Assembly (NCBI GenBank): GCA_949752795.1
Contig: CATKHW010000421.1
Location: forward strand, 1-64,000
Direction of reading: 5' to 3'
DNA from: Hyperoodon ampullatus
Lineage: Eukaryota > Chordata > Mammalia > Artiodactyla > Ziphiidae
Length of the DNA stretch: 64,000 bases
The notes below the pieces were generated by a model. It saw only the letters and a list, made by a program, of their open reading frames with translations. It had not been told where the DNA came from and did not search any database. Positions 36,508 to 48,679 of this stretch are shown here, piece by piece. Positions within the stretch are counted from its first letter, which is position 1. Each line of letters starts with the position of its first letter. Position numbers and translations under genes: made by a program.

Positions 36508-38244
36508 GAACTGAGTTAGGAAAGAGAACAGTGTCTCACATTTAGAAAACACTCTTATGCCTGCTTAAGGGGGAAGGAGAGGTGGGGTGATGCATAAAAC
36601 CAGAGTTTGATATAAGCAGAGGTACCGTTCCGAAAACCAACTATGGAATAGGCAAGACCTACACCTTCCTCAGTGAAAGGGACTCAAAACCCCATATTTC
36701 CCGCAGAGGAATATATCTGACTAGTAAGAATCTTAAAACCTATGTATTGATATGTCTCCGTAAGGGAACCAAGTGTGTCTAGACTGGCATAAACATGGCA
36801 GCGAGAATCAGCTCAAACCCACTATAAAAAGGAATTTCAATAACAAAACAAAAACCTGGGAAATTCTTTACAATTCCTTCAGAGTCTCTGATGAAACCTG
36901 GACTGACCCTATCTACAACGACAGCTGGATGTGGCATAAGGCGGGACACTTGGACTGAGAGGATTGGTGAGATTGGGTGAACAAATGCAGAACCTTTAAA
37001 GCATTAATGCATGGCACCCATTCCATGGGTCCCAACTCTCCAGGTTGAAGGGAATATTACTACAGTTATAACATGTACGGGAAACCTAGAGAACGGACAC
37101 ACTGTGAATACGAAACGTTTCTAAAACTCAACGAATAGTCCCTCTCCTGGTGCTCCGGTTTGACTTTCCACCTGCTTTACTATCAACCTCCCAACTTGGA
37201 GAGACAGCCCCTTTAACCTCCTGGTTCGCACAGGTTGCCAATTTGGCAGAGGATGAAAGGGAAGAGGGAGAACCAATGAGAGAGTAGCTGTTAGGCATTT
37301 GGACGGGCACATATCACTGTAATTTCCCGGCAGGAAGAAGAATTAACCAAAGTCTCAGCCCCCCACCGGGAACCAGCATAGATCCTGAACCAAAATTTTG
37401 GACCTGCGGTCAGCTCACCAAAAACGAGTTGAAAAATGGAGCTCAGGGGCACAGCAATTCACAAACTGGCCGAGTAATAAAGGACAACTATCGTCCAAAA
37501 ATCTGTTGAGGGAAGGCAATGAGGCGGACTTGAAAGCGAGGCAGAATAGCAGGAAACAGATTTCAAGAGGTACGTTGGAATCACCTTTAAAGCACCGGAT
37601 GAGGGGCACAACTTCGGCAATGATGCACGTGGCCAAAAAGGGCGTATGCGTTTTCTCCTGAATATATTCAGGAGAAAACGCATACGCCCTTTTTTGGCCA
37701 AGCAAGCAATCGGGCAATGCAAATCTGCATTACAAAGAAGTATCACTTACCACCGGTCAAAAGGGACATCCACAAAATGTGTAAAAACCAGAAAGTCAAG
37801 ACAGGCACTGGAGAACACGGAGCCTTGTTATGCTGATGGGCGTATGTAAATTGCCAACTGCCTCTCTGGAGGAGTACATTGTGTTCCCTAAAACAAGTAA
37901 AGAACAGAGCTACAGATCCAAGGGCACTTCCAGTCTAAGGAATATACCTTTGGAAAACTGAATATCAAAAAGACACAGCCACCCCAAAATTTAGGGCTGC
38001 ACTGCTTACAAGGACCTCAACTTGGGTACACCTTAAATATCCCAGGAAATATAAAAATGGTTCAAAAAATTGTGGTACTTACGTACGATGGAATATCCCT
38101 CAGCCATGAAATCAATGTCATAAGACCAGTAGCAGCAAAATGGGTGGATTCAGATACGATGATTCTAAGTGAAATAAGTCACACAGAAAAAGAAACTTAT
38201 CATAAGATATCACTTATGAAGATCCTGTAAACATGGCTACACTT
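36508..38244 (+). repeat. Satellite monomer U22 (type C)
   Basis: 1,737 bp, palindrome 37628-37702 with the C-type mismatch and T bulge. It carries all C markers (gttccgaaaacc, ttcaataacaaaac, gatgggcgtatg, attcagatacg) and is nearly identical to U13 and U16. Confidence 0.97.
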
Positions 38245-39983
38245 GAACTGAGTTAGGAAAGAGAACAGCGTCCCACATTTAGAAAACACTCTTATGCTTG
38301 CTTAAGGGGGAAGGAGAGGTGGGGTGATGCATAAAACCAGAGTTTGATATAAGCACAGGTACCGTTCCAAAAACCAACTATGGAATAGACAAGACCTACA
38401 CCTTCCTCAGTGAAAGGGACTCAAAACCCCATATTTCCCGCAGAGGAATATATCTGACTAGTAAGAATCTTAAAAACTATGTATTGATATGTCTCCGTAA
38501 GGGAATCAAGTGTGTCTAGACTGGCATAAACATGGCAGCGAGAATCAGCTCAAACCCACTATAAAAAGGAATTTCAAAAACAAAACAAAAAAACTGGGAA
38601 ATTCTTTACAATTCCTTCAGGGTCTCTGATGAAACCTGGAATGACCCTATCTACAACGACAGCTGGATGTGGCATAAGGCTGGACACTTTGGACTGAGAG
38701 GATTGGTGAGGTTGGGTGAACAAATGCAGACCATTTAAAGCAATAATGCATGACACACATTCCATGGGTACCAACTCTCCAGGTTGAAGGGAATATTACT
38801 ACAGATATAACATGTACGGGAATCCTAGAGAACGGACACACTGTGAATACGAAAGGTTTCTAAAACTCAACGAATAGTCCCTCTCCTGGTGCTCCGGTTT
38901 GACTTTCCATCTGCTTTATTATCAACCTCCCAACTTGGAGAGACAGCCCCTTTAATCTCCTGGTTCGCACAGGTTGCCAATTTGGCAGAGGATGAAAGGG
39001 AAGAGGGAGAACCAATGAGAGAGTAGCTGTTAGGCATTTGGACGGGCACATATCACTGTAATTTCCCGGCAGGAAGAAGAATTAACCAAAGTCTCAGCCA
39101 CCCACCGGGAATCAGTATAGATCCTGAACCAAAATTTTGGACTTGCGGTCAGCTCACCAAAAACGAGTTGAAAAATGGAGCTCAGGGGCACAGCAATTCA
39201 CAAACTGGCCGAGTAATAAAGGACAACTATCGTCCAAAAATCTGTTGAGGGAAGGCAATGAGGCGGACTTGAAAGTGAGGCAGAATAGCAGGAAACAGAT
39301 TTCAAGAGGTACGTTGGAATCGCCTTTAAAGCACAGGAAGAGGGGCACAACTTCGACAATGATGAACTTGGCCAAAAAGGGCGTATGCGTTTTCTCCTGA
39401 ATATATTCAGGAGAAAACGCATACGCCCTTTTTGGCCAAGCAAGCAAGCGGGCAATGCAAATCTGCACTACAAAGAAGTATCACTTCCCACCGGTCAAAA
39501 GGGACATCCACAAAATGTGTAAAAACCAGAAAGGCAAGACAGGCCCTGGAGAACAGGGAGCCTTGTTATGCTGATGGGCGGGATGTAAATTGCCAACTCC
39601 CTCTCTGGAGGAGTGCATTGTGTTCCCTAAAACAAGTAAACAACAGAGCTACAGAGCCAAGGGCACTTCCAGTCTAGGGAATATACCTTGGGAAAACTGA
39701 AAATCAAAAAGACACAGCCACCCCAAAATTTAGGGCTGCACTGCTTACAAGGACCTCAACTTGGGTACACCTTAAATATCCCAGGAAATATAAAAATGGT
39801 TCAAAAAATTGTGGTACTTACGTACGATGGAATATCCCTCAGCCATGAAATCAATGTCATAAGACCAGTAGCAGCAAAATGGGTGGATTCAGGTACGATG
39901 ATTCTAAGTGAAATAAGTCACACAGAAAAAGAAACTTATCATAAGATATCACTTATGAAGATCCTGTAAACATGGCTACACTT
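38245..39983 (+). repeat. Satellite monomer U23 (type D)
   Basis: 1,739 bp, perfect palindrome 39367-39440. D markers as in U17, with gagacagcccctttaatctcc as private form and aactccctctc, which otherwise marks type E. The E-like base near its end may reflect an exchange with a neighbouring E unit. Last unit of the regular six-mer. Confidence 0.97.
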
Positions 39984-41722
39984 GAACTGAGTTAGGAAAG
40001 AGAACAGTGTCTCACATTTAGAAAACACTCTTATGCCTGCTTAAGGGGGAAGGAGAGGTGGGGTGATGCATAAAACCAGAGTTTGATATAAGCACAGGTA
40101 CCGTTCCAAAAACCAACTATGGAATAGACAAGACCTACACCTTCCTCAGTGAAAGGGACTCAAAACCCCATATTTCCCGCAGAGGAATATATCTGACTAG
40201 TAAGAATCTTAAAAGCTACGTATTGATATGTCTCCGTAAGGGAATCAAATGTGTCTAGACTGGGATAAATATGGCAGCGAGAATCAGCTCAAACCCACTA
40301 TAAAAAGGAATTTCAAAAATAAAACAAAAAAACTGGGAAATTCTTTACAATTCCTTCAGGGTCTCTGATGAAACCTGAAATGACCCTATCTACACCGACA
40401 GCTGGATGTGGCATAAGGCTGGACACTTTGGACTGAGAGGATTGGTGAGATTGGGTGAACAAATGCAGACCCTTTAAAGCAATAATGCATGGCACACATT
40501 CCATGGGTCCCAACTCTCCAGGTTGAAGGGAATATTACTACAGTTATAACATGTACGGGAAACCTAGAGAACGGACACACTGTGAATACAAAAGGTTTGT
40601 AAAACTCAACGAATAGTCCCTCTCCTGGTGCTCCGGTTTGACTTTCCATCTGCTTTACTATCAAACTCCCAACTTGGAGAGACAGCCCCTTTAACCTCCT
40701 GGTTCGCACAGGTTGCCAATTTGGCAGAGGATGAAAGGGAAGAGGGAGAACCAATGAGAGAGTAGCTGTTAGGCATTTGGACGGGCACATATCACTGTAA
40801 TTTCCTGGCAGGAAGAAGAATTAACCAAAGTCTCAGCCCTCCTCCGGGAACCACTATAGGTCCTGAACCAAAATTTTGGACTTGCGGTCAGCTCACCTAA
40901 AACGAGTTGAAAAATGGAGCTCAGGGGCACAGCAATTCACAAACTGGCCGAGTAATAAAGGACAACTATCGTCCAAAAATCTGTTGAGGGAAGGCAATGA
41001 GGCGGACTTGAAAGCGAGGCAGAATAGCAGGAAACAGATTTCAAGAGGTACATTGGAATCGCCTTTAAAGCACAGGAAGAGGGGCACAACTTCGACAATG
41101 ATGCACTTGGCCAAAAAGGGCGTATGCGTTTTCTCCTGAATATATTCAGGAGAAAACGCATACGCCCTTTTTGGCCAAGCAAGCAAGCGGGCAATGCAAA
41201 TCTGCACTACAAAGAAGTATCACTTCCCACCGGTCAAAAGGGACATCCACAAAATGTGTAAAAACCAGAAAGGCAAGACAGGCCCTGGAGAACAGGGAGC
41301 CTTGTTATGCTGATGGGCGGGATGTAAATTGCCAACTGCCTCTCTGGAGGAGTGCATTGTGTTCCCTAAAACAAGTAAACAACAGAGCTACAGAGCCAAG
41401 GGCACTTCCAGTCTAGGGAATATACCTTGGGAAAACTGAAAATCAAAAAGACACAGCCACCCCAAAATTTAGGGCTGCACTGCTTACAAGGACCTCAACT
41501 TGGGTACACCTTAAATATCCCAGGAAATATAAAAATGGTTCAAAAAATTGTGGTACTTACGTACGATGGAATATCCCTCAGCCATGAAATCAATGTCATA
41601 AGACCAGTAGCAGCAAAATGGGTGGATTCAGGTACGATGATTCTAAGTGAAATAAGTCACACAGAAAAAGAAACTTATCATAAGATATCACTTATGAAGA
41701 TCCTGTAAACATGGCTACACTT
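39984..41722 (+). repeat. Satellite monomer U24 (type G)
   Basis: 1,739 bp, perfect palindrome 41106-41179. G markers shared with U25: aaaagctacgtattg, caaatgtgtc, ctacaccgacag, atcaaactccc, gccctcctccgggaaccac and cagctcacctaaaac. Private: gtttgtaaaactc, which removes a minus-strand stop and fuses two short open frames into a 134-codon one (40386-40790) of no evident meaning, and gtacattgg. Confidence 0.97.
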
Positions 41723-43461
41723 GAACTGAGTTAGGAAAGAGAACAGTGTCTCACATTTAGAAAACACTCTTATGCCTGCTTAAGGGGGAAGGAGAGGTGG
41801 GGTGATGCATAAAACCAGAGTTTGATATAAGCACAGGTACCGTTCCAAAAACCAACTATGGAATAGACAAGACCTACACCTTCCTCAGTGAAAGGGACTC
41901 AAAACCCCATATTTCCCGCAGAGGAATATATCTGACTAGTAAGAATCTTAAAAGCTACGTATTGATATGTCTCCGTAAGGGAATCAAATGTGTCTAGACT
42001 GGGATAAATATGGCAGCGAGAATCAGCTCAAACCCACTATAAAAAGGAATTTCAAAAATAAAACAAAAAAACTGGGAAATTCTTTACAATTCCTTCAGGG
42101 TCTCTGATGAAACCTGAAATGACCCTATCTACACCGACAGCTGGATGTGGCATAAGCCTGGACACTTTGGACTGAGAGGATTGGTGAGATTGGGTGAACA
42201 AATGCAGACCCTTTAAAGCAATAATGCATGGCACACATTCCATGGGTCCCAACTCTCCAGGTTGAAGGGAATATTACTACAGTTATAACATGTACGGGAA
42301 ACCTAGAGAACGGACACACTGTGAATACAAAAGGTTTCTAAAACTCAACGAATAGTCCCTCTCCTGGTGCTCCGGTTTGACTTTCCATCTGCTTTACTAT
42401 CAAACTCCCAACATGGAGAGACAGCCCCTTTAACCTCCTGGTTCGCACAGGTTGCCAATTTGGCAGAGGATGAAAGGGAAGAGGGAGAACCAATGAGAGA
42501 GTAGCTGTTAGGCATTTGGACGGGCACATATCACTGTAATTTCCCGGCAGGAAGAAGAATTAACCAAAGTCTCAGCCCTCCTCCGGGAACCACTATAGGT
42601 CCTGAACCAAAATTTTGGACTTGCGGTCAGCTCACCTAAAACGAGTTGAAAAATGGAGCTCAGGGGCACAGCAATTCACAAACTGGCCGAGTAATAAAGG
42701 ACAACTATCGTCCAAAAATCTGTTGAGGGAAGGCAATGAGGCAGACTTGAAAGCGAGGCAGAATAGCAGGAAACAGATTTCAAGAGGTACGTTGGAATCG
42801 CCTTTAAAGCACAGGAAGAGGGGCACAACTTCGACAATGATGCACTTGGCCAAAAAGGGCGTATGCATTTTCTCCTGAGTATATTCAGGAGAAAACGCAT
42901 ACGCCCTTTTTGGCCAAGCAAGCAAGCGGGCAATGCAAATCTGCACTACAAAGAAGTATCACTTCCCACCGGTCAAAAGGGACATCCACAAAATGTGTAA
43001 AAACCAGAAAGGCAAGACAGGCCCTGGAGAACAGGGAGCCTTGTTATGCTGATGGGCGGGATGTAAATTGCCAACTGCCTCTCTGGAGGAGTGCATTGTG
43101 TTCCCTAAAACAAGTAAACAACAGAGCTACAGAGCCAAGGGCACTTCCAGTCTAGGGAATATACCTTGGGAAAACTGAAAATCAAAAAGACACAGCCACC
43201 CCAAAATTTAGGGCTGCACTGCTTACAAGGACCTCAACTTGGGTACACCTTAAATATCCCAGGAAATATAAAAATGGTTCAAAAAATTGTGGTACTTACG
43301 TACGATGGAATATCCCTCAGCCATGAAATCAATGTCATAAGACCAGTAGCAGCAAAATGGGTGGATTCAGGTACGATGATTCTAAGTGAAATAAGTCACA
43401 CAGAAAAAGAAACTTATCATAAGATATCACTTATGAAGATCCTGTAAACATGGCTACACTT
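41723..43461 (+). repeat. Satellite monomer U25 (type G)
   Basis: 1,739 bp. It is almost a copy of U24 one monomer upstream. The palindrome (42845-42918) is broken twice in the left arm: gtatgcatttt and cctgagta. Private changes cataagcctgg and caacatggag. Confidence 0.97.
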
Positions 43462-45200
43462 GAACTGAGTTAGGAAAGAGAACAGTGTCTCACATTTAGA
43501 AAACACTCTTATGCCTGCTTAAGGGGGAAGGAGAGGTGGGGTGATGCATAAAACCAGAGTTTGATATAAGCACAGGTACCGTTCCAAAAACCAACTATGG
43601 AATAGACAAGACCTACACCTTCCTCAGTGAAAGGGACTCAAAACCCCATATTTCCCGCAGAGGAATATATCTGACTAGTAAGAATCTTAAAATCTACGTA
43701 TTGATATGTCTCCGTAAGGGAATCAAGTGTGTCTAGACTGGGATAAATATGGCAGCGAGAATCAGCTCAAACCCACTATAAAAAGGAATTTCAAAAATAA
43801 AACAAAAAAACTGGGAAATTCTTTACAATTCCTTCAGGGTCTCTGATGAAACCTGAAATGACCCTATCTACAATGACAGCTGGATGTGGCATAAGGCTGG
43901 ACACTTGGGACTGAGAGGATTGGTGAGACTGGGTGAGCAAATGCAGACCCTTTAAAGCAATAATGCATGGCACACATTCCATGGGTCCCAACTCTCCAGG
44001 TTGAAGGGAATATTACTACAGATATAACATGTACGGGAATCCTAGAGAACGGACACACTGTGAATACGAAAGGTTTCTAAAACTCAACGAATAGTCCCTC
44101 TCCTGGTGCTCCGGTTTGACTTTCCATCTGCTTTATTATCAACCTCCCAACTTGGAGAGACAGCCCCTTTAACCTCCTGGTTCGCACAGGTTGCCAATTT
44201 GGCAGAGGATGAAAGGGAAGAGGGAGAACCAATGAGAGAGTAGCTGTTAGGCATTTGGACAGGCACATATCACTGTAATTTCCCGGCAGGAAGAAGAATT
44301 AACCAAAGTCTCAGCCACCCACCGGGAATCAGTATAGATCCGGAACCAAAATTTTGGACTTGCGGTCAGCTCACCAAAAACGAGTTGAAAAATGGAGCTC
44401 AGGGGCACAGCAGTTCACAAACTGGCCGAGTAATAAAGGACAACTATCGTCCAAAAATCTGTTGAGGGAAGGCAACGAGGCGGACTTGAAAGCGAGGCAG
44501 AATAGCAGGAAACAGATTTCAAGAGGTACGTTGGAATCGCCTTTAAAGCACAGGAAGAGGGGCACAACTTCGACAATGATGCACTTGGCCAAAAAGGGCG
44601 TATGCGTTTTCTCCTGAATATATTCAGGAGAAAATGCATACGCCCTTTTTGGCCAAGCAAGCAAGCGGGCAATGCAAATCTGCACTACAAAGAAGTATCA
44701 CTTCCCACCGGTCAAAAGGGACATCCACAAAATGTGTAAAAACCAGAAAGGCAAGACAGGCCCTGGAGAACAGGGAGCCTTGTTATGCTGATGGGCGGGA
44801 TGTAAATTGCCAACTGCCTCTCTGGAGGAGTGCATTGTGTTCCCTAAAACAAGTAAACAACAGAGCTACAGAGCCAAGGGCACTTCCAGTCTAGGGAATA
44901 TACCTGGGAAAAACTGAAAATCAATAAGACAGAGCCACCCCAAAATTTAGGGCTGCACTGCTTACAAGGACCTCAACTTGGGTACACCTTAAATATCCCA
45001 GGAAATATAAAATTTGTTCAAAAAATTGTTCTACTTACGTACGATGGAATATCCCTCAGCCATGAAATCAATGTCATAAGTTCAGTAGCAGCAAAATGGG
45101 TGGATTCAGGTACGATGATTCTAAGTGAAATAAGTCACACAGAAAAAGAAACTTATCATAATTTATCACTTATGAAGATCCTGTAAACATGGCTACACTT
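43462..45200 (+). repeat. Satellite monomer U26 (type H)
   Basis: 1,739 bp. H markers shared with U28: ggtgagactggg, gatccggaacc, cagcagttcac, cctgggaaaaactg, aatcaataagacag, aaaatttgttc, attgttctac, cataagttcagtag and cataatttatcac. The palindrome (44584-44657) has the right-arm change aaaatgcat. Start of the dimeric block. Confidence 0.97.
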
Positions 45201-46940
45201 GAACTGAGTTAGGAAAGAGAACAGTGTCTCACATTTAGAAAACACTCTTATGCCTGCTTAAGGGGGAAGGAGAGGTGGGGTGATGCATAAAACCAGAGTT
45301 TGATATAAGCACAGGTACCGTTCCAAAAACCAACTATGGAATAGACAAGACCTACACCTTCCTCAGTTAAAGGGACTCAAATCACCATATTTCCCGCAGA
45401 GGAATATATCTGACTAGTAAGAATCTTAAAACCTATGTATTGATATGTCTCCATAAGGGAATCAAGTGTGTCTAGACTGGGATAAATATGGCAGCGAGAA
45501 TCAGCTCAAACCCACTATAAAAAGGAATTTCAAAAATAAAACAAAAAAAACTGGGATATTCTTTACAATTCCTTCAGGGTCTCTGATGAAACCTGAAATG
45601 ACCCTATCTACAATGACAGCTGGATGTGGCATAAGGCTGGACACTTGGGACTGAGAGGATTGGTGAGATTGGGTGAGCAAATGCAGACCCTTTAAAGCAA
45701 TAATGCATGGCACACATTCCATGGGTCCCAACTCTCCAGGTTGAAGGGAATATTACTACAGATATAACATGTACGGGAATCCTAGAGAACGGACACACTG
45801 TGAATACGAAAGGTTTCTAAAACTCAACGAATAGTCCCTCTCCTGGTGCTCCGGTTTGACTTTCCATCTGCTTTATTATCAACCTCCCAACTTGGAGAGA
45901 CAGCCCCTTTAACCTCCTGGTTCGCACAGGTTGCCAATTTGGCGGAGGATGAAAGGGAAGAGGGAGAACCAATGAGAGAGTAGCTGTTAGGCATTTGGAC
46001 GGGCACATATCACTGTAATTTCCCGGCAGGAAGAAGAATTAACCAAAGTCTCAGCCACCCACCGGGAATCAGTATAGATCCTGAACCAAAATTTTGGACT
46101 TGCGGTCAGCTCACCAAAAACGAGTTGAAAAATGGAGCTCAGGGGCACAGCAATTCACAAACTGGCCGAGTAATAAAGGACAACTATCGTCCAAAAATCT
46201 GTTGAGGGAAGGCAATGAGGCGGACTTGAAAGCGTGGCAGAATAGCAGGAAACAGATTTCAAGAGGTACGTTGGAATCACCTTTAAAGCACAGGAAGAGG
46301 GGCACAACTTCGACAATGATGCACTTGGCCAAAAAGGGCGTATGTGTTTTATCCTGAATATATTCAGGAGAAAACGCATACGCCCTTTTTGGCCAAGCAA
46401 GCAAGCGGGCAATGCAAATCTGCACTACAAAGAAGTATCACTTCCCACCGGTCAAAAGGGACATCCACAAAATGTGTAAAAACCAGAAAGGCAAGACAGG
46501 CCCTGGAGAACAGGGTGCCTTGTTATGCTGATGGGCGGGATGTAAATTGCCAACTGCCTCTCTGGAGGAGTGCATTGTGTTCCCTAAAACAAGTAAACAA
46601 CAGAGCTACAGAGCCAAGGGCACTTCCAGTCTAGGGAATATACCTTGGGAAAACTGAAAATCAAAAAGACACAGCCACCCCAAAATTTAGGGCTGCACTG
46701 CTTACAAGGACCTCAACTTGGGTACACCTTAAATATCCCAGGAAATATAAAAATGGTTCAAAAAATTGTGGTACTTACGTACGATGGAATATCCCTCAGC
46801 CATGAAATCAATGTCATAAGACCAGTAGCAGCAAAATGGGTGGATTCAGGTACGATGATTCTAAGTGAAATAAGTCACACAGAAAAAGAAACTTATCATA
46901 AGATATCACTTATGAAGATCCTGTAAACATGGCTACACTT
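45201..46940 (+). repeat. Satellite monomer U27 (type I)
   Basis: 1,740 bp. I markers shared with U29: cctcagttaaaggg, aaatcaccat, tctccataaggg, one extra A in the A-rich tail, ctgggatattc, ttggcggagg, gcgtggcag, ttggaatcacc and cagggtgcc. The palindrome (46324-46397) has two left-arm changes (tatgtg, ttatcc). Confidence 0.97.
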
Positions 46941-48679
46941 GAACTGAGTTAGGAAAGAGAACAGTGTCTCACATTTAGAAAACACTCTTATGCCTGCTTA
47001 AGGGGGAAGGAGAGGTGGGGTGATGCATAAAACCAGAGTTTGATATAAGCACAGGTACCGTTCCAAAAACCAACTATGGAATAGACAAGACCTACACCTT
47101 CCTCAGTGAAAGGGACTCAAAACCCCATATTTCCCGCAGAGGAATATATCTGACTAGTAAGAATCTTAAAACCTATGTATTGATATGTCTCCGTAAGGGA
47201 ATCAAGTGTGTCTAGACTGGGATAAATATGGCAGCGAGAATCAGCTCAAACCCACTATAAAAAGGAATTTCAAAAATAAAACAAAACAACTGGGAAATTC
47301 TTTACAATTCCTTCAGGGTCTCTGATGAAACCTGAAATGACCCTATCTACAATGACAGCTGGATGTGGCATAAGGCTGGACACTTGGGACTGAGAGGATT
47401 GGTGAGACTGGGTGAGCAAATGCAGACCCTTTAAAGCAATAATGCATGGCACACATTCCATGGGTCCCAACTCTCCAGGTTGAAGGGAATATTACTACAG
47501 ATATAACATGTACGGGAATCCTAGAGAACGGACACACTGTGAATACGAAAGGTTTCTAAAACTCAACGAATAGTCCCTCTCCTGGTGCTCCGGTTTGACT
47601 TTCCATCTGCTTTATTATCAACCTCCCAACTTGGAGAGACAGCCCCTTTAACCTCCTGGTTCGCACAGGTTGCCAATTTGGCAGAGGATGAAAGGGAAGA
47701 GGGAGAACCAATGAGAGAGTAGCTGTTAGGCATTTGGACAGGCACATATCACTGTAATTTCCCGGCAGGAAGAAGAATTAACCAAAATCTCAGCCACCCA
47801 CCGGGAATCAGTATAGATCCGGAACCAAAATTTTGGACTTGCGGTCAGCTCACCAAAAACGAGTTGAAAAATGGAGCTCAGGGGCACAGCAGTTCACAAA
47901 CTGGCCGAGTAATAAAGGACAACTATCGTCCAAAAATCTGTTGAGGGAAGGCAACGAGGCGGACTTGAAAGCGAGGCAGAATAGCAGGAAACAGATTTCA
48001 AGAGGTACGTTGGAATCGCCTTTAAAGCACAGGAAGAGGGGCACAACTTCGACAATGATGCACTTGGCCAAAAAGGGCGTATGCGTTTTCTCCTGAATAT
48101 ATTCAGGAGAAAATGCATACGCCCTTTTTGGCCAAGCAAGCAAGCGGGCAATGCAAATCTGCACTACAAAGAAGTATCACTTCCCACCGGTCAAAAGGGA
48201 CATCCACAAAATGTGTAAAAACCAGAAAGGCAAGACAGGCCCTGGAGAACAGGGAGCCTTGTTATGCTGATGGGCGGGATGTAAATTGCCAACTGCCTCT
48301 CTGGAGGAGTGCATTGTGTTCCCTAAAACAAGTAAACAACAGAGCTACAGAGCCAAGGGCACTTCCAGTCTAGGGAATATACCTGGGAAAAACTGAAAAT
48401 CAATAAGACAGAGCCACCCCAAAATTTAGGGCTGCACTGCTTACAAGGACCTCAACTTGGGTACACCTTAAATATCCCAGGAAATATAAAATTTGTTCAA
48501 AAAATTGTTCTACTTACGTACGATGGAATATCCCTCAGCCATGAAATCAATGTCATAAGTTCAGTAGCAGCAAAATGGGTGGATTCAGGTACGATGATTC
48601 TAAGTGAAATAAGTCACACAGAAAAAGAAACTTATCATAATTTATCACTTATGAAGATCCTGTAAACATGGCTACACTT
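46941..48679 (+). repeat. Satellite monomer U28 (type H)
   Basis: 1,739 bp. Copy of U26 at 3,479 bp distance; differs at acaaaacaactgg, cctatgtattg and ccaaaatctcag. The palindrome (48063-48136) has the same aaaatgcat change as U26. Confidence 0.97.

Larger units (their letters stand above)
29554..39983 (+). repeat. Regular six-monomer HOR copy: E F A B C D (U18-U23)
   Basis: 10,430 bp. Each of the six monomers has its own set of diagnostic changes, and each type recurs in the same order in U7-U17. Type C, for example, recurs at exactly 10,430 bp (U16 to U22), and D likewise (U17 to U23). E and A share gagacatcccc and ccaaatatctg; F and B share the 1 bp deletion tttcatctgc. The six-mer therefore looks like an older EF/AB dimer pair plus C and D. 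Confidence 0.9.

Noticed and set aside
40386..40790. 134-codon minus-strand frame in U24
   Set aside because: It arises from one private base change that removes a stop between two recurring short frames; no other unit has it.
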